Origin: Polytrichum commune
Lineage: Eukaryota; Streptophyta; Polytrichopsida; Polytrichales; Polytrichaceae
NCBI GenBank assembly: GCA_950295325.1
Contig: OX485803.1
Coordinates: 70,199,554 to 70,263,553, forward strand
Length of the DNA stretch: 64,000 nt
Direction of reading: 5' to 3'
Numbering within the stretch: the stretch's first letter is position 1; each line of letters starts with the position of its first letter. The notes under the pieces were generated by a model. That model was not told the DNA's origin and ran no database searches. It saw nothing but the letters and a program-made list of their open reading frames with translations. This document shows positions 34,721 to 46,410 of the stretch, piece after piece. A program made the position numbers and the translations under genes.

Positions 34721-36533
34721 AAAAAAAACAACACCAAATTAAGGTATTTGTTTTTGTATCCTAAACTCTATCTTGCTAGACATGTGGACCTTGAGGATGA
34801 GGAACCTAATGCCATGCAGTATTCTTTTGCAATGTAAAAAATGTATAATTTTTAATGTAATTTGTGATCTATTTACCAATCTTTAATCCTTCTTATATTT
34901 AATGGCTTCAAATGGTGTAGGTGTCTATGAGGAGCAACAAAATGTATTTTATTTTATTTTATAACATACATGTTAAGTGGTGGTTCGTGATTGATATAAC
35001 GATGTTTTTGTTGTTGTTGGTTATTAGGTAATGCATGATAATTGAAGTTGTTGAACCTCGTAGTCCTAGAGTGTTTGAAGTTGTTGTTTCTAGAGGGATT
35101 GGAAATCCTTAGCATCCAAATGGTGGGGGGCATTCAAGCCAAGTTCAACTCCTACTAAATGTAATGATTTTTTTGTGTAAAGTTGTAAGAGATTTAAAAT
35201 TAACACTGCAAAAATGAAAATTGGCTAGAAATTGGACAAAAACATTTCTAACCGACATAAATCAAGAAAATTGGATTTCAACCAAAGTGAAATTTGTAAT
35301 GAGGAAATCAACCGGGTCATCTTGGTGGGCCTCAATTGCAACCAACCAACTTTAGGCTCCAGCCGGTTGGGCCCAAGCTCAACCAATTATTGGAGGGTTC
35401 ATCAAAAAAAAATCTCCATGGTTGTGCACAACTTGATTGGATGGATTTGGGAGAACCTTAGTGCACATGTTGCTTGCTCCATGAAAAAGGAGACATCTCC
35501 CAAAATGACTTCATCTGGCCCCTCTAACTTTGAGAGTCACGGACTTCATCTAAATTTTCTCAAAAGGACCTTCTTTGGGGAGTAGCTCATTTGTCATCCA
35601 CATAACATACTATGGCAAAAGTCTCCAGCTTTCTAAAATTTGTAGAATGATTGAAACGGTCATGAAACCAAAAAAATCAAAGTTTTTGTAGTTGCCCCCC
35701 CGGATGAAGGCCATGTTTATATGTCAATTCGACCTAGAAACGGTAGTCCAATTGACTTCAATTTTTCAGCGCATGTGTTGGAGGTGCCTGAAAGTGGAAT
35801 GCGAAGGCTTGAGCATAAAGGTTGCAAAACCATGACCTTGTTTGAGGCATGCGGCTTTCCGAAATCCTACACGTTTCCTCAACCTTTGGTCCAGGTCAAA
35901 CTAATTGTTTCAACAATTTATACAAGTTTTGGGTTGTGTGATGCGAGCTTGGAATTGACACGCTAAGCTATAAGGTATGCATGTATTTTTCAGTGACTTT
36001 TCTTAATCCCTAACTTCCCAAGTAATCAATTTATGGTTGATGGATGATTTTTTCCTTACATTAACCCCATCTATCTCATTCATCTGCAATCAAATAACTA
36101 TGAACATCAAGCCAACATGAATATCAACCCATAAATTAATGACCCATGTAATCGAAGTTGATTAGAATGTGTAAAAAATGTCAAAGTGGGAAGTGGTTAT
36201 GTTTTTGTTGTGTTGGGAGCTCATGTAGGGTGTTGACCCCAATCAATGTTTGCCACTTCAATACAAATTTTGCATGAACATTGAAGATATCTATTTTGAT
36301 AAATGTGAAAAAAAAAAATTCTGTTCATTTAAAAATGGCCTTTGTGCTCACATTGACTGTTTGGTTTAACATTTTGACATTTTTAAAATATTTTTCTTAT
36401 ATGTGGTTAAAAATATGGAATAATTTACATGCTCCAAATGCAAGGTTGCTAGCTTACTGTGGTTTGCACATTTTAACGTGAGAATTGGTGGAGTTCCTCA
36501 ACTTAGTGAGTTGCTCCTATCTAATGGATCACA
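34721..36533. other. Intergenic, no gene recognised
   Basis: The open frames at 35232-35585 and 35721-35966 have no recognisable domain. Scattered AACCGG/CCGGTT motifs around 35310-35380 resemble the interior of the 5094 family but do not align convincingly. Confidence 0.4.
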
Positions 36534-36541
36534 CAAGTATT

Positions 36542-36952
36542 CACGGGGAGGTCACTTCATTGTCAAGTTGACACCACGTGCGGACAAAGTTTGCTACCCC
36601 TATATTACATGCCATATATAATTTTAAAATTTATGATATTTTTTCTACATATACATAACCATTGATAGTATCTTTTATATATATTTTTTGAAATTTTTAG
36701 TCATCTTTATTTTTTTTAGTAATTGTTTTAGTTAAATTCTATGTCGTTCTAGTTAGAAATGGTATGTTTTATGAAAAAAACAAATCATCAAATTTAGTTA
36801 CCACTTTTGACTATGTCATAGGTACTGTGTATATCTACTCATGAAAAAAAATTGATAAAATTTTGACCCATTTTGGTGGTGCAACTTACCAAAAGAAGAT
36901 TTTTTTTGGTCGCACGTGGTGTTCAACTTGACAATGGAGTGATCTACCCGTG
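36542..36952. mobile_element. 411-bp hAT-type MITE with perfect 8-bp target duplication
   Basis: It starts CACGGGGAGGTCACTTCATT and ends GATCTACCCGTG. Inverted arms extend about 50 bp and include TTGTCAAGTTGA and CACCACGTGCG. Exact octamers CAAGTATT flank it at 36534-36541 and 36953-36960. The end sequence differs from the other hAT-like families here. Interior AT-rich, non-coding. Confidence 0.88.
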
Positions 36953-37239
36953 CAAGTATTCTGCTCATTGTTTAGGTGAATTTGATTAGTCAAAGGTCCT
37001 TTTGGGGGGACAAACAAGGCATTTTCTTGTGCATCACTTCCTTCAATTGCTATAATCTAAAAAGTGAAAGGGTCATTCATGCCCATTTTTTCCCTCGAAA
37101 TAGCTCATCTCCCTTGTTTCAAGATCCTTTGGATAAATTCTATTTTAACCTCAAAACTTGTCCATGAAAATTCCACAACCAAGGTTGAGTGAAATGCACC
37201 CAAAACAATCCTTTCATAGGCTCGGAAAGTTTAGGGTTA

Positions 37240-37830
37240 ATCAAACACCTTTATTTGATTGGTGTGTGGTTAGGTAAGGATAAAAGAAAAAAACACAATA
37301 AAAAACACATGATTAAAAGAGATTGGACCATGCCTTCACATTTTATTAATTACCCACACTCAATAGTGAACACTATTGAGTATTCAATAGTGAACACTAT
37401 TGAGTATTCAATAGTGTATTCAATTCAAGAATCGACAAATGTGCACTTCCAATGACCATAACTAAATCATGGGAGGTTTGGATTTCAATATGGTTTTTGT
37501 TGATACCTCATCAATGATTTGCTGACGCAACACATATGTGAAGACATAACTCTAATCAATAAAAGATGGAGAGCAACAAAGAAAAACCGAGTAACACTCG
37601 CATTTCTTATAGCACTACATGGATCAAATGGTCTTACCATAGGTTATTCCCAACCACTTCAATGGGCTTAAGATCTATGAAGACAGTGAATTTATATCCG
37701 CATCCATAGATTTTGTAAACATCTAGTAACCAACAAGTGGTGATGTATGTGGGTGTTAAGTGGCTCACTTTCCATGTTCTCCAACTTCTACATAACATAT
37801 TTACGATCCCAAAATTGTGTCGCATTAGCA
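37240..37830. repeat. Dispersed repeat, pair of 27330-27830
   Basis: Aligns with 27330-27830 as described there. It additionally contains a palindromic tandem repeat at 37357-37425 that is absent from the partner. Confidence 0.6.
37357..37425. repeat. 24-bp tandem repeat whose unit is a palindrome
   Basis: The unit TATTCAATAGTGAACACTATTGAG is repeated nearly three times. Each full unit includes the perfect palindrome CAATAGTG-AA-CACTATTG. Confidence 0.88.
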
Positions 37831-39231
37831 AATCTAGAATGAAGCATCACCAAGAATGAGATTGAAAATCGGACTTTTAGTTATGATTACCAAAAATATA
37901 TACCGGTGCTTATTCTTTACATCATGTCCCTCCAAATTGCGTTGACTATTGCGTGTAGAATGGTTGATCTACTTTGAGCTTGTAGTCCAATCTTTCTTAA
38001 ATACAGGCCTTGTTGGGTGTTGTTCTTAAATATAACCTAGCCACACACCACTCAAATGTAGGTGTCCAGTTAAGATAGAAAACCCAATAAGGCCCGCATA
38101 CCTTAATACCACCACGATTTATCCTCATCCATGTGCATTGTGAGCTCAAATCATTGGAGATAACTAACTAAGGTAGTCGTGCCTAATTTGGAATGTGATC
38201 TCAAAGGGACACATACATTTGAGTGTTGTATGGTTGGGTGTGAGTCTAAGAACAAACACCAAAAAGACATGTGTTGAAAACAAATTGGACGACATGCTCA
38301 AACTATGGTAGCCATTCTAGACGCAATAGTCAACATAATCGAGGAACCTACATGATCATTTATTCACATGGAGAATCTTCACTTTGACAATGGACTGGAT
38401 ATTCGTATGAGGTCCAAAAGCATGAACCGCGACTTGATTTTGCTAATCACCTCGTGCTAATTGCGTATTTATGTCCTACAAGAAGTGGGTGCAGAGATAA
38501 AAGTGTCCGTTTAAGACCCACTTACCTCAAGTATGAGGCATTGCATGAAGACTTGGTGTGAATTGGAAGATCACATGATATTGATGCATCATTCATCGAA
38601 TGTGCGACTCGTAACATTGAGGGCCGACTCTCACTCAGTTACTTCCTTCCTTCAACGATGAAGAAGCTTGTGATCAAATGATTGTTGAGTGTCTAAGTTA
38701 TATATGCATGCGGCAGTGGCGTGAAATTGCAAGCATGCATCCAAGGTTTTGGTTCAATAATCTTCAAAGAGCAATAAAACTTCAAGACATAATGAAGTTA
38801 CTTCTTACAAAGGCACCCCATGCCATAGCTGTCTCTGCAGGGTGTGTACAGAGAGAGAGTACCAAAAGTTGAAGGATAATGTACTTTGACCTTTGGCATT
38901 TTGTCCCACGCCGTGTACTTCTAGTACAATATCATTGTCCTTCAATTTGGGTGTAACAACCACAACAGCCGAGATTCTTTGAGAAAGTTTGGGTGCATGG
39001 ATGGATTCAAAGGATAGAACTTATAGTCTAAATAACTTATTAGGTTTCTGAAAAGGGGATAGGTGGTGACTCGTCACGCATTGCTTGCTTGGCTGCCCAG
39101 TGCCATGTGTCACTCACTCAGAAGACAAACTCTACATTCATTCACTGTGTAAAAGATAGTGTATGAACATTCTTCCATAGTGTGGTATTCTAAACATCAT
39201 TCGCTTCACTTTGATGTATTATGTTTCAAGC
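37831..39231. other. Intergenic with dispersed repeat pieces at 38030-38240
   Basis: ACCACTCAAATGTAGGTGTC near 38049 and ACATTTGAGTGTTGTATGG near 38213 form an inverted pair about 150 bp apart. Related sequence is found at 9440, 25290 and 25955. No gene. Confidence 0.45.
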
Positions 39232-39464
39232 CAATGGAAAGGGAGAAACCGACCGCTAGTTTACAGATGAATTGATTGAGTTTGAGAAACAACTGGTTGA
39301 AGTTCAAAACTTCAGGAAAATTACCGGTCGTTTAAGGAGAATATGATGTGGTGTAATACCTCGAATCGATAAAGAGAACGCGAAAGATCACATTATGTAA
39401 CCAGTCGGACTTGGAAATAACTGGAAACTTGACCGATTATGCCCAAAAATCTCCCCGGTCATTG
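39232..39464. mobile_element. 233-bp hAT MITE, 5094 family
   Basis: It starts CAATGGAAAGGGAGAAACCG and ends ATCTCCCCGGTCATTG. The flanking octamers TTTCAAGC and TTTTGAAC match at five of eight positions, consistent with an older insertion. The interior landmarks of the family are all present. Confidence 0.78.
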
Positions 39465-40302
39465 TTTTGAACCACACCGGATTGTAGTAAACTAATAAAA
39501 TTATACAATGTTTTGAATATGATAAACATCATGTTCATTTAACTGCTCACTAGGCTCATGCACTGCCGGCATGGATGAGACCTATATTTTTTAGGCGAAT
39601 GAAGTTAAGCTTTATGTGGTGGCGGCTTGTGATTGATTACCCTCGTAAGAGTTTTGGAATTTGTCATAGCCAAGCATTAGCATTTAGATGAGTGGTTATG
39701 GGTTAACCTATAAATCGACTATGTACTACCCTAACTTTACCGCTTCAATCTTTGTATCAAATTCCATTTTCAGTATTGATATTTATTTTATTTGTGCATT
39801 TTCCTTAGAATTTGTTTCTCTTTGCACGAAAAATGATCCATCATTATTACTCCTCCTAAACATATGCAACCTTATTTATTTTATGCACCCAAATTGCACC
39901 ACTTTGCACACATATAAGATGATTAGCATTGAGACATCCTACACTTGAAGTATCCAATGCAATTCTACATCCAAAAAGATTGGACCAATCTGCTCAAACA
40001 AGAGACCACACTCAAAATGAACATCATTGCTTTAAAATACCACTCATATAATCACACATACAAAGACAAACAGGAAGGGGGAGAGATTGAACAAGCACCA
40101 ACAATGCAGGTTCTTGTATGCAATGATATTAAAGAACCTACCCAATTGGTATCTAACTACGTGATTTTTATTTAGGATTTATACACCTTGGTGTATGTCA
40201 CAAATTGAGATGAATATCGTATACTCAAGTCATTATTCGGGTCAATGTTAGTAATCATACTAGGATTATTTTTGAGGTGCATGAAGGTTCCCACGTGGTA
40301 TA
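39465..40302. other. Intergenic, no gene recognised
   Basis: Short open frames without recognisable motifs. Confidence 0.45.
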
Positions 40303-40310
40303 GACCCATT

Positions 40311-40549
40311 GGGAGAGAGAGAATCATCACATATGATCGTACCTCTCATTCATCTAACATAAAATGTTGCCCCCTATAGGTTTGTGGCCGTTTCATCTCA
40401 ATTGACTTAGACTAGACTAATTCAATTTCTTTGAAGTTAATTATAGTGTTAAATTTACTAAAAACATTAGCCTCAGAGTTGCATACTATCTCAAGGCTCT
40501 TATGCCGGATGAATGAGAGGTTTGCCCATATATGTAATTCCCTCTCTCC
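40311..40549. mobile_element. 239-bp MITE, GGGAGAGAG ends, probable 8-bp duplication
   Basis: The left arm (GGGAGAGAGAGAATCATCAC, then ATGATCGTACCTCTCATTCA) is inverted at the right (GGATGAATGAGAGGTTTGCC, then TAATTCCCTCTCTCC). The flanks GACCCATT (40303-40310) and AACCCGTT (40550-40557) agree at six of eight positions. A second copy is at about 47945-48178 and half copies lie near 27160, 27735 and 45525. Confidence 0.75.
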
Positions 40550-40557
40550 AACCCGTT

Positions 40558-41485
40558 GCCTTAAGTATCCATGTCCTACTACTAGACTTGGGATTTGTGG
40601 TGTTTGTGTAAACTCATCCATTGTGGATGAAGGAGCTCCAGTAAAAGCAAGTCCCTTACACGATTGAGGACTAGATCATTCCAACTAGACTCCATTGCAC
40701 TAACTTGAAGTCTCTGACGCTATTTCCATAGTCAAACCGTCTTCCAATAGTCATTTGTAACCAATAATACAATTCACCTATGCAATGGATGAGTTTACAT
40801 AGACACCACGAATCCTTACTACCACTACTACTAAAACAACGTTAAATCCTCGTTATTTATACCTGAGTGATTTGCAAGGATAATGTAATACCGTTCCAGC
40901 ACTGAATTCAGTGTTTCAAAACTTTTAATAGAAACTGAACCGCGTTCAATGTTTTAATCTACAATGAAGGTCACTGGAATTACTGTACATGTGGGCCAAT
41001 CTGATTCTCTCCCTTTCAAGATCAACCCTAGTAGATGGTTTAGCTGCTTAAAGTGGATCTATATGATTTTCAATGGTCCACAATATTATCAGGGTCTTGA
41101 ACAATAGTGGACACCCATCCAGCTTCTCACGTTCCATCCACTCAAAGTGCAATTGGTTTTCATTAATATGGTCCACAGTATTTTCCTTCCACTTTATTTC
41201 CCCATCCCCGATAATTGCACATTGGTGTAGTTCTCACAAAGGCATGGTGGGCAAGAATGCTATTCGCGCACTAAAGGACGTTACCACATGAACATGGAGT
41301 AGTGAATAATACTTGAACACGTATTCCAGTCTCTGTTAAACATGTGTCGTTAGAGTGTTTGTTGTTTGATGCTCACTTAACCGCACACCAATCAAATATA
41401 AGTGAACTTTGAATTATTTTTTAAACAACCGATGAACACCCGTATACTTCAATCTCGAGTTTGTCACAACAACAAGGAAGGAATG
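40558..41485. other. Intergenic, no gene recognised
   Basis: No convincing coding sequence or repeat structure seen. Confidence 0.4.
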
Positions 41486-42020
41486 GCCCTTGCTCTATAT
41501 CCACGTTGGATCTAAATGCCATGAACGAGCCTCCTGCAAGAAGGAGCTGATTTTACAAAGCTCGAGCACCCTAGCTAGTGCAAGCAGCTTTACCATACAC
41601 AATTCACCCATCTCAAACCTAGAACTCCACCTTCATGGCATGCCATTGTTCAATGAATCGGTCCGCTCGACCCACATAGTCCACACTGTGATGCCACGGA
41701 GGAGGTGCCGAATCTTCTTCCACATTCGATCTTGTCGAAGAGGGCGCGCTTCTAGTGGCAATCCCACTCTTTATGGACCCGGGTGTTGTTCAGTTCAAAA
41801 GATGATAAAAAAAATTGCTCAATCCAAGATTTTGCACATTGTGATGTCACAGAGGAGGTCCCGAATCTCCTTCCACTCGCGGATGCTCTCGCTGAAGAGA
41901 GCTTGCTTCCCATTCATTATGAACCCAGGTGCCGATCATTTCATAGTTGACCATAACACCTACTTCACAATCCTCTTTCCGTGAATCCCAAAAACATGTG
42001 CTTAATTGACTCATACATGA
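41486..42020 (-). pseudogene. LINE reverse-transcriptase zinc-binding-type fragment
   Basis: On the minus strand, frames near 41850-42000 read STCFWDSRKEDCEVG, MIGTWVHNEWEA and SIREWKEIRDLL. Near 41660-41760 they read RMWKKIRHLLRGITVWTMWV then ERTD. This resembles the zf-RVT region of LINE polyproteins (..KHCFWDC..AK.., ..LLRGI.LWTIWIERND). Stops and frame changes are frequent. The motif around WKKIR/WKEIR occurs twice, suggesting an internal duplication. The fragment resembles 51600-51811. Confidence 0.5.
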
Positions 42021-43141
42021 GCCACACCGGAGGGTCCAACCAAGGCCCAACCAACCTAGCCGGTGCGCCCTCCCCCCCCCCGGAGGATGAGCCAGCCATC
42101 CAAGGCACTAGGGATAGAGTCCCGAAGGCCCCCGGCTAGTTGGATGCAGAGGGGGAGCTAGAATTTCGGTCAACTAATTCTGGTGCAACTAGACCCCTAG
42201 TGTCACTAATGAATAAGCTTACAAGTATTGTCATCCCAACTTACTTTGAATCACTATTGAACTAGACAAAAATAGAAGTTGTGACACGAGATACAATATT
42301 TAGGATACTATACAATATTTAGGATTTGTTTTTTAAAAGCCAAGTCAACCCCTAATTTGAAGTCAAAGACCCCGAATCAATGTAGTGAACGTAAATTGGG
42401 ACAAATCAACAACGAACCTATAGGAGACATATATATGTCACCATTCCTTCTTGATAAGTCTTATGAAACGAAATCCCATCCATGTGTTAAAAACACATGT
42501 CGAGCCTACAACTTTTGGCTGAGAATATCATTTTTCCTACTGAGCATATTCCACATTACGAGGTCAAATAGTGTACCTCACACCATGTGTAAAACCCCAC
42601 CGTTATGGGAGATTCCCAGTAGCATACAAATAGAATAATCAAAGAATGTTGCACCACTAGCTTGCTAGCTACTCCATGAACTTCATGTGGGAGGTGGTAG
42701 TGTTTAAATAAATAGGTGCATGGGAAATCTATGAAAGTAAACTAAGTTAATGGCCTTTGCAACACAACATCATGTCCAGATTTCGAGCTTGTCATTACAA
42801 ATAAGAACATGCATCTACTGACATGGGCACAAGTAGTGGTCGATCGAGCACTTCATGTGTTTCGTAAGCATTTAATGAAAGAAATTAAGCCTCCAAAAGT
42901 GGCACTAGATAGTGGAGTGAACAGCTCAGCTCGCTCGGTGGATTTCTGGAATCACTTGCAAGGTCCTTCTAACTTACACATGCTAAATATATATATAGGG
43001 AGGAAGTAAAGTATATATGTGAAGGCCTTCCATGCATGAGGTCCACGACCTGTAGTACATAATTAGGTTAGTCACAATTAATTGTTGTACCCGAGCTACA
43101 TGGACTTAAGCGAATTTGAAAGATTCTCTAGTTTTGATAGG
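42021..43141. other. Intergenic; GC-rich repeat at about 42020-42130
   Basis: About 42020-42130 (with a C11 run) is related to the GC-rich palindrome at 22338-22486. The rest is AT-rich with no gene recognised. Confidence 0.45.
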
Positions 43142-43143
43142 TA

Positions 43144-44138
43144 CAGTCAAGACTCTATAAGTGATACCCCTATAAGCGTTATAAGTTCATGTATGTTAAG
43201 AAAATTTTACTCCCCTACAAAAACATAATTGGTAAGACTAGTGAGTGTTATGTGTTAAGTGTTGTAACATGCTCTACTCCCTTCTTTGTTAATTGCACCT
43301 CTATAAGTGTTAATTTTGAGAAAATCAAGGTAATAATATATGAGAGCATACATTTTAAGCATGTAATCACATTTATCCCATATTCTTTGCGAAGAATTCA
43401 AATTTGTTGGAGGCGCACATGTGTTCTTTCGATCTCTATAGAGAGGGAGATAGAGGAAGCTAGGCGATTGGTAGAGGTTGATGAAGGTGCTACTCTACTT
43501 CATCAGCTGATGTTGTTGTCATCTGATAGTGAGGTGGGTGACGTGATGAGTGCTCATGAATACCTCAATTATGAGATGGAGTTTGATTTAAACAACCCCT
43601 ATGAACCTACCGATGAGGAGTTTTTGGATATGTATTCCTCAGAACATCAAGACATTGATGATGATGATGATGATGAGGTTATGGTTGATGTGATAGAAGA
43701 AGTTGTAGGATTTAGTGTTGTTGAGCGTTCTTTAAAGACTTTGAAGGAATACTTTGAACAAAGACCAAATGATGCCCTATCACACATCATGAGCATTCAA
43801 CGACTCCAAAAGGAAGTTTCATCTCATCATTTGGAAGCTTCTCGTCATACTACTATAGACTCTTTCTTTCGGTTAGTTTAGTTGGAAGGGAATCTTGTCA
43901 AGTTACTACTATTTAGATTATTTCTTTCAATTAGTTTAGTTGAATTATGTATTAATATTTGTACTTTCATTTCTATTTTTATAAAACGTTATGTTCTTCA
44001 TTTTTGGAAATTTTAAGTGTTAATTCTTTAAATGTTTATTAATCATCGGTATGAAGTCTATAAGTGTTATTTGTTATAACTATATATATGTTTTTTTTTT
44101 CCTACTCCCGACCTGTGACATTTATAGAGTCTCGAATG
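43144..44138 (+). mobile_element. Internally deleted pogo/Tigger-type transposon (995 bp)
   Basis: The element begins CAGTCAAGACTCTATAAGTG and its right end, read in reverse, begins CATTCGAGACTCTATAAATG. It is bounded by TA on both sides (43142-43143 and 44139-44140), as expected for Tc1/mariner-pogo elements. CTATAAGTGTTA-like subterminal motifs recur at 43153, 43170, 43299 and 44057. Only the C-terminal part of the transposase is retained. Confidence 0.88.
43189..43881 (+). pseudogene. Pogo/Tigger transposase, C-terminal remnant
   Basis: The open frame is 230 codons, but recognisable coding starts only at about 43440 (REIEEARRLVEVDEGATLLH). It continues with an acidic stretch containing a (GAT)n-encoded DIDDDDDDE, then SLKTLKEYFEQRPND, HIMSIQRLQKEV and the terminus TTIDSFFRLV. 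A final (T/S)T(I/L)D(S/A)FF is characteristic of pogo/Tigger/CENP-B-like transposase C-termini. The DNA-binding and DDE catalytic domains are absent. The first ~80 codons are fused subterminal non-coding sequence, so this protein cannot transpose anything. Confidence 0.78.
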
Positions 44139-44303
44139 TATATCATATACATATTATGTTAGTTTTTCTGCAGTGTTGCAAACCAAGTTGATTGGTGAAG
44201 CGAGCTTAATTATAACTTGATTGGATGAACCTAGAGGAAGGGATGCGCTTGTATTGTACCATGTACATGTGATCTAAAAATTCCTTGGTGTCAGGTTTTC
44301 TAC

Positions 44304-44554
44304 TTAACCCCTAAATGCTTTTTTAGCCTGATCTGGCCCTCTCGTACACAAAGTACCTTGAAATTGTACAATATGAATATTGATTGCGATGTGGCTTTGT
44401 GGTAGGAAATGATAGCTTGTTGTCTTGCAAGGTTATTCTTCTTGACACCCACACAATTTGTCACTTGAAAAGAGTTAGATGAAGATTTCACATCATCTAG
44501 TATGAAGAGGAATACTCAATTAGTATGAACATGCTAAAAGCTTTTAGGGGTTAA
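44304..44554. mobile_element. TTAA-bounded MITE (251 bp with TTAA)
   Basis: It reads TTAACCCCTAAATGCTTTTT at the left and GCTTTTAGGGGTTAA at the right, with TTAA at both outer edges (44304-44307, 44551-44554). The body is homologous to the insert in erlin intron 4. TTAA duplication with a C-rich start is piggyBac-like; a TTA duplication of the PIF/Harbinger type is the alternative. Confidence 0.72.
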
Positions 44555-45959
44555 TTCACCTCAATGGGAAAGTCACTCACCCAGGAGACCCACACAACCA
44601 CCGGTGCAATTGAAATTTCATGGCAAATTTGAACAACCTCACCGTCAGCATTGTGCCATGACAAACTACTCTATTTTATCTAATTAGTGTGGGTTACTAT
44701 TCAGAGTCATGTGTTGCTATAACTTTGTACCAACATTGTCATTTTCCTACCAACCAATGCCCTTCCCCACCTGACTTTACCAAATAACCAAAGTCTTCTC
44801 TAAAAACCGGATAAAGCTCCCTCGGTTATAGCAGAGGAGTCCGGCTATCCCAATGCACCTACAAGAACTTGCTCCGGAGGCTGTTGAGTAGGTTTTAGTT
44901 AAGTAGCTTTCACACATGGTCATTGTTTTATCTACCAAGCAATGAATGTTGGGTAGTTTTTTTCCCATCCCCAAATGCCTCACTACTCATCTACCTTAAT
45001 TACCATCGGTTTTTGTTAATGGAGCTCCTCGTGCCCTCGTAGCTAAGACCACAAGCAACCAATCACAAGGACGGGAGGCGACACTTTTAAAGGTCCTACA
45101 GTCTTGCCTCGTGTCTAGGTACCGATGGGAGGGTCGGTGCTTGAGGCTTAAAACCTCCACTTTTAAACCATGCCAGATCATTTGCCAACTAGGCTCAGCA
45201 CTAGATAATGTTGATGGTGTGAAGGCTGCATTTTTTAGTTTCAACTTTTAGGCTTAGCTAAGTCAGGTGGGGAGGGGGCATAAGTAATATCATATTCTTC
45301 GGTGTGCACGCTAACTACTTGTGTTACTTGGGTTTTAAAAATGATGCTACCAGTAAACTTTCATAGCAATGTGTACCTATGAATGGTTACCCAGACTAAT
45401 TAGACAAAATTGTGTACCTTCAACTTATTGCTCTCAACTACAACAATGTTTTTTTTTTTTTTCCTCATAGCACCTGATATTCTTGAAGTCATGTTTAGCA
45501 ACAATGATCCGCCAAGCATGGGAATTGTCGCATACAAGCGTACCTCCATCCATCCAACATAAACAACTTGACCCCCTATAGCTTTGTGGCTAAGCTTGTC
45601 GAATCACTTTGACTACATTAACTCAAGGTCTTTGAAGCAAATTCTAATATCAAATCAAGTTTAAAAAGCACTACCATCAAATGACTCCTAGGCAATCGCC
45701 CTATGTTAATGAAAGAACAATGCAAATCTACCACTATGGTAGACTTGCGATTTTTCCAACGATATAATAGAACAAGTGCTCAATGATGTAGGTCAATTGC
45801 CTAGGACACATGTATGCTTGTAATGAAAATATGACCTTTGGACTATATGATATTTCAAGGCTTTAAGTTGGATACTTGAAACGTACATTATATGCATATT
45901 TTATTGTCACCCAATAATTTGTGTCAATAAAACTCTTACTTCAATAATCTTTCCAAATT
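44555..45959. other. Intergenic, no gene recognised
   Basis: Contains a T14 run near 45450 and a half copy of the 40311 MITE near 45520-45600. Confidence 0.45.
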
Positions 45960-46410
45960 GCAAACTGACTCAAAACTCAAGACCTCAAGACATAACAGTC
46001 CCGGAATGGCTACGAAAATACACATGCACCATCGTCCTATGCACATGCCAAGCTAGCCTTAGATAGGGCATCCTATGCGTCCTAGGAGCCCCAATCAACA
46101 ATCAACCGCCCATAAAACCACCTCACCCTACATCATACAATCCATTGAATTCACCAGTTGCCACGAAATGTCTAATAAGTACAACCCCCTCATGCAAGCA
46201 CTTAAAGCCACATGTTGGAAGTTAACCCTTGATCATTGTTACCACAAGTGCACGAGGAAACAACCACGACCACTCAATACAAGCATTATAATACCTCAAC
46301 ATGCCCCAAAGTGAGATATAAAAAAACTCATAAAACACTTACACCAAATAGCCACAAATTACATTACATGCCTAGTACTCAGTAGAAGAAAATTATACGA
46401 CAAGCAAGCC
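45960..46410 (+). pseudogene. RLE-LINE C-terminal fragment, copy C
   Basis: Frames read ILCVLGAP, then IQSIEFTSCHEM, SNKYNPLMQALKATCWK, and after a further shift IKKLIKHLHQIATNYIT and LSRRKLYDKQAP. These align in order with copy A (50519-51600) and copy B (59760-61219). The PD motif is lost here and several stops and shifts are present. Confidence 0.7.

Noticed and set aside
43189-43440. N-terminal part of the 230-codon frame as genuine transposase
   Set aside because: This part consists of subterminal non-coding motifs of the element fused by deletion; transposase similarity begins only after about 43440.
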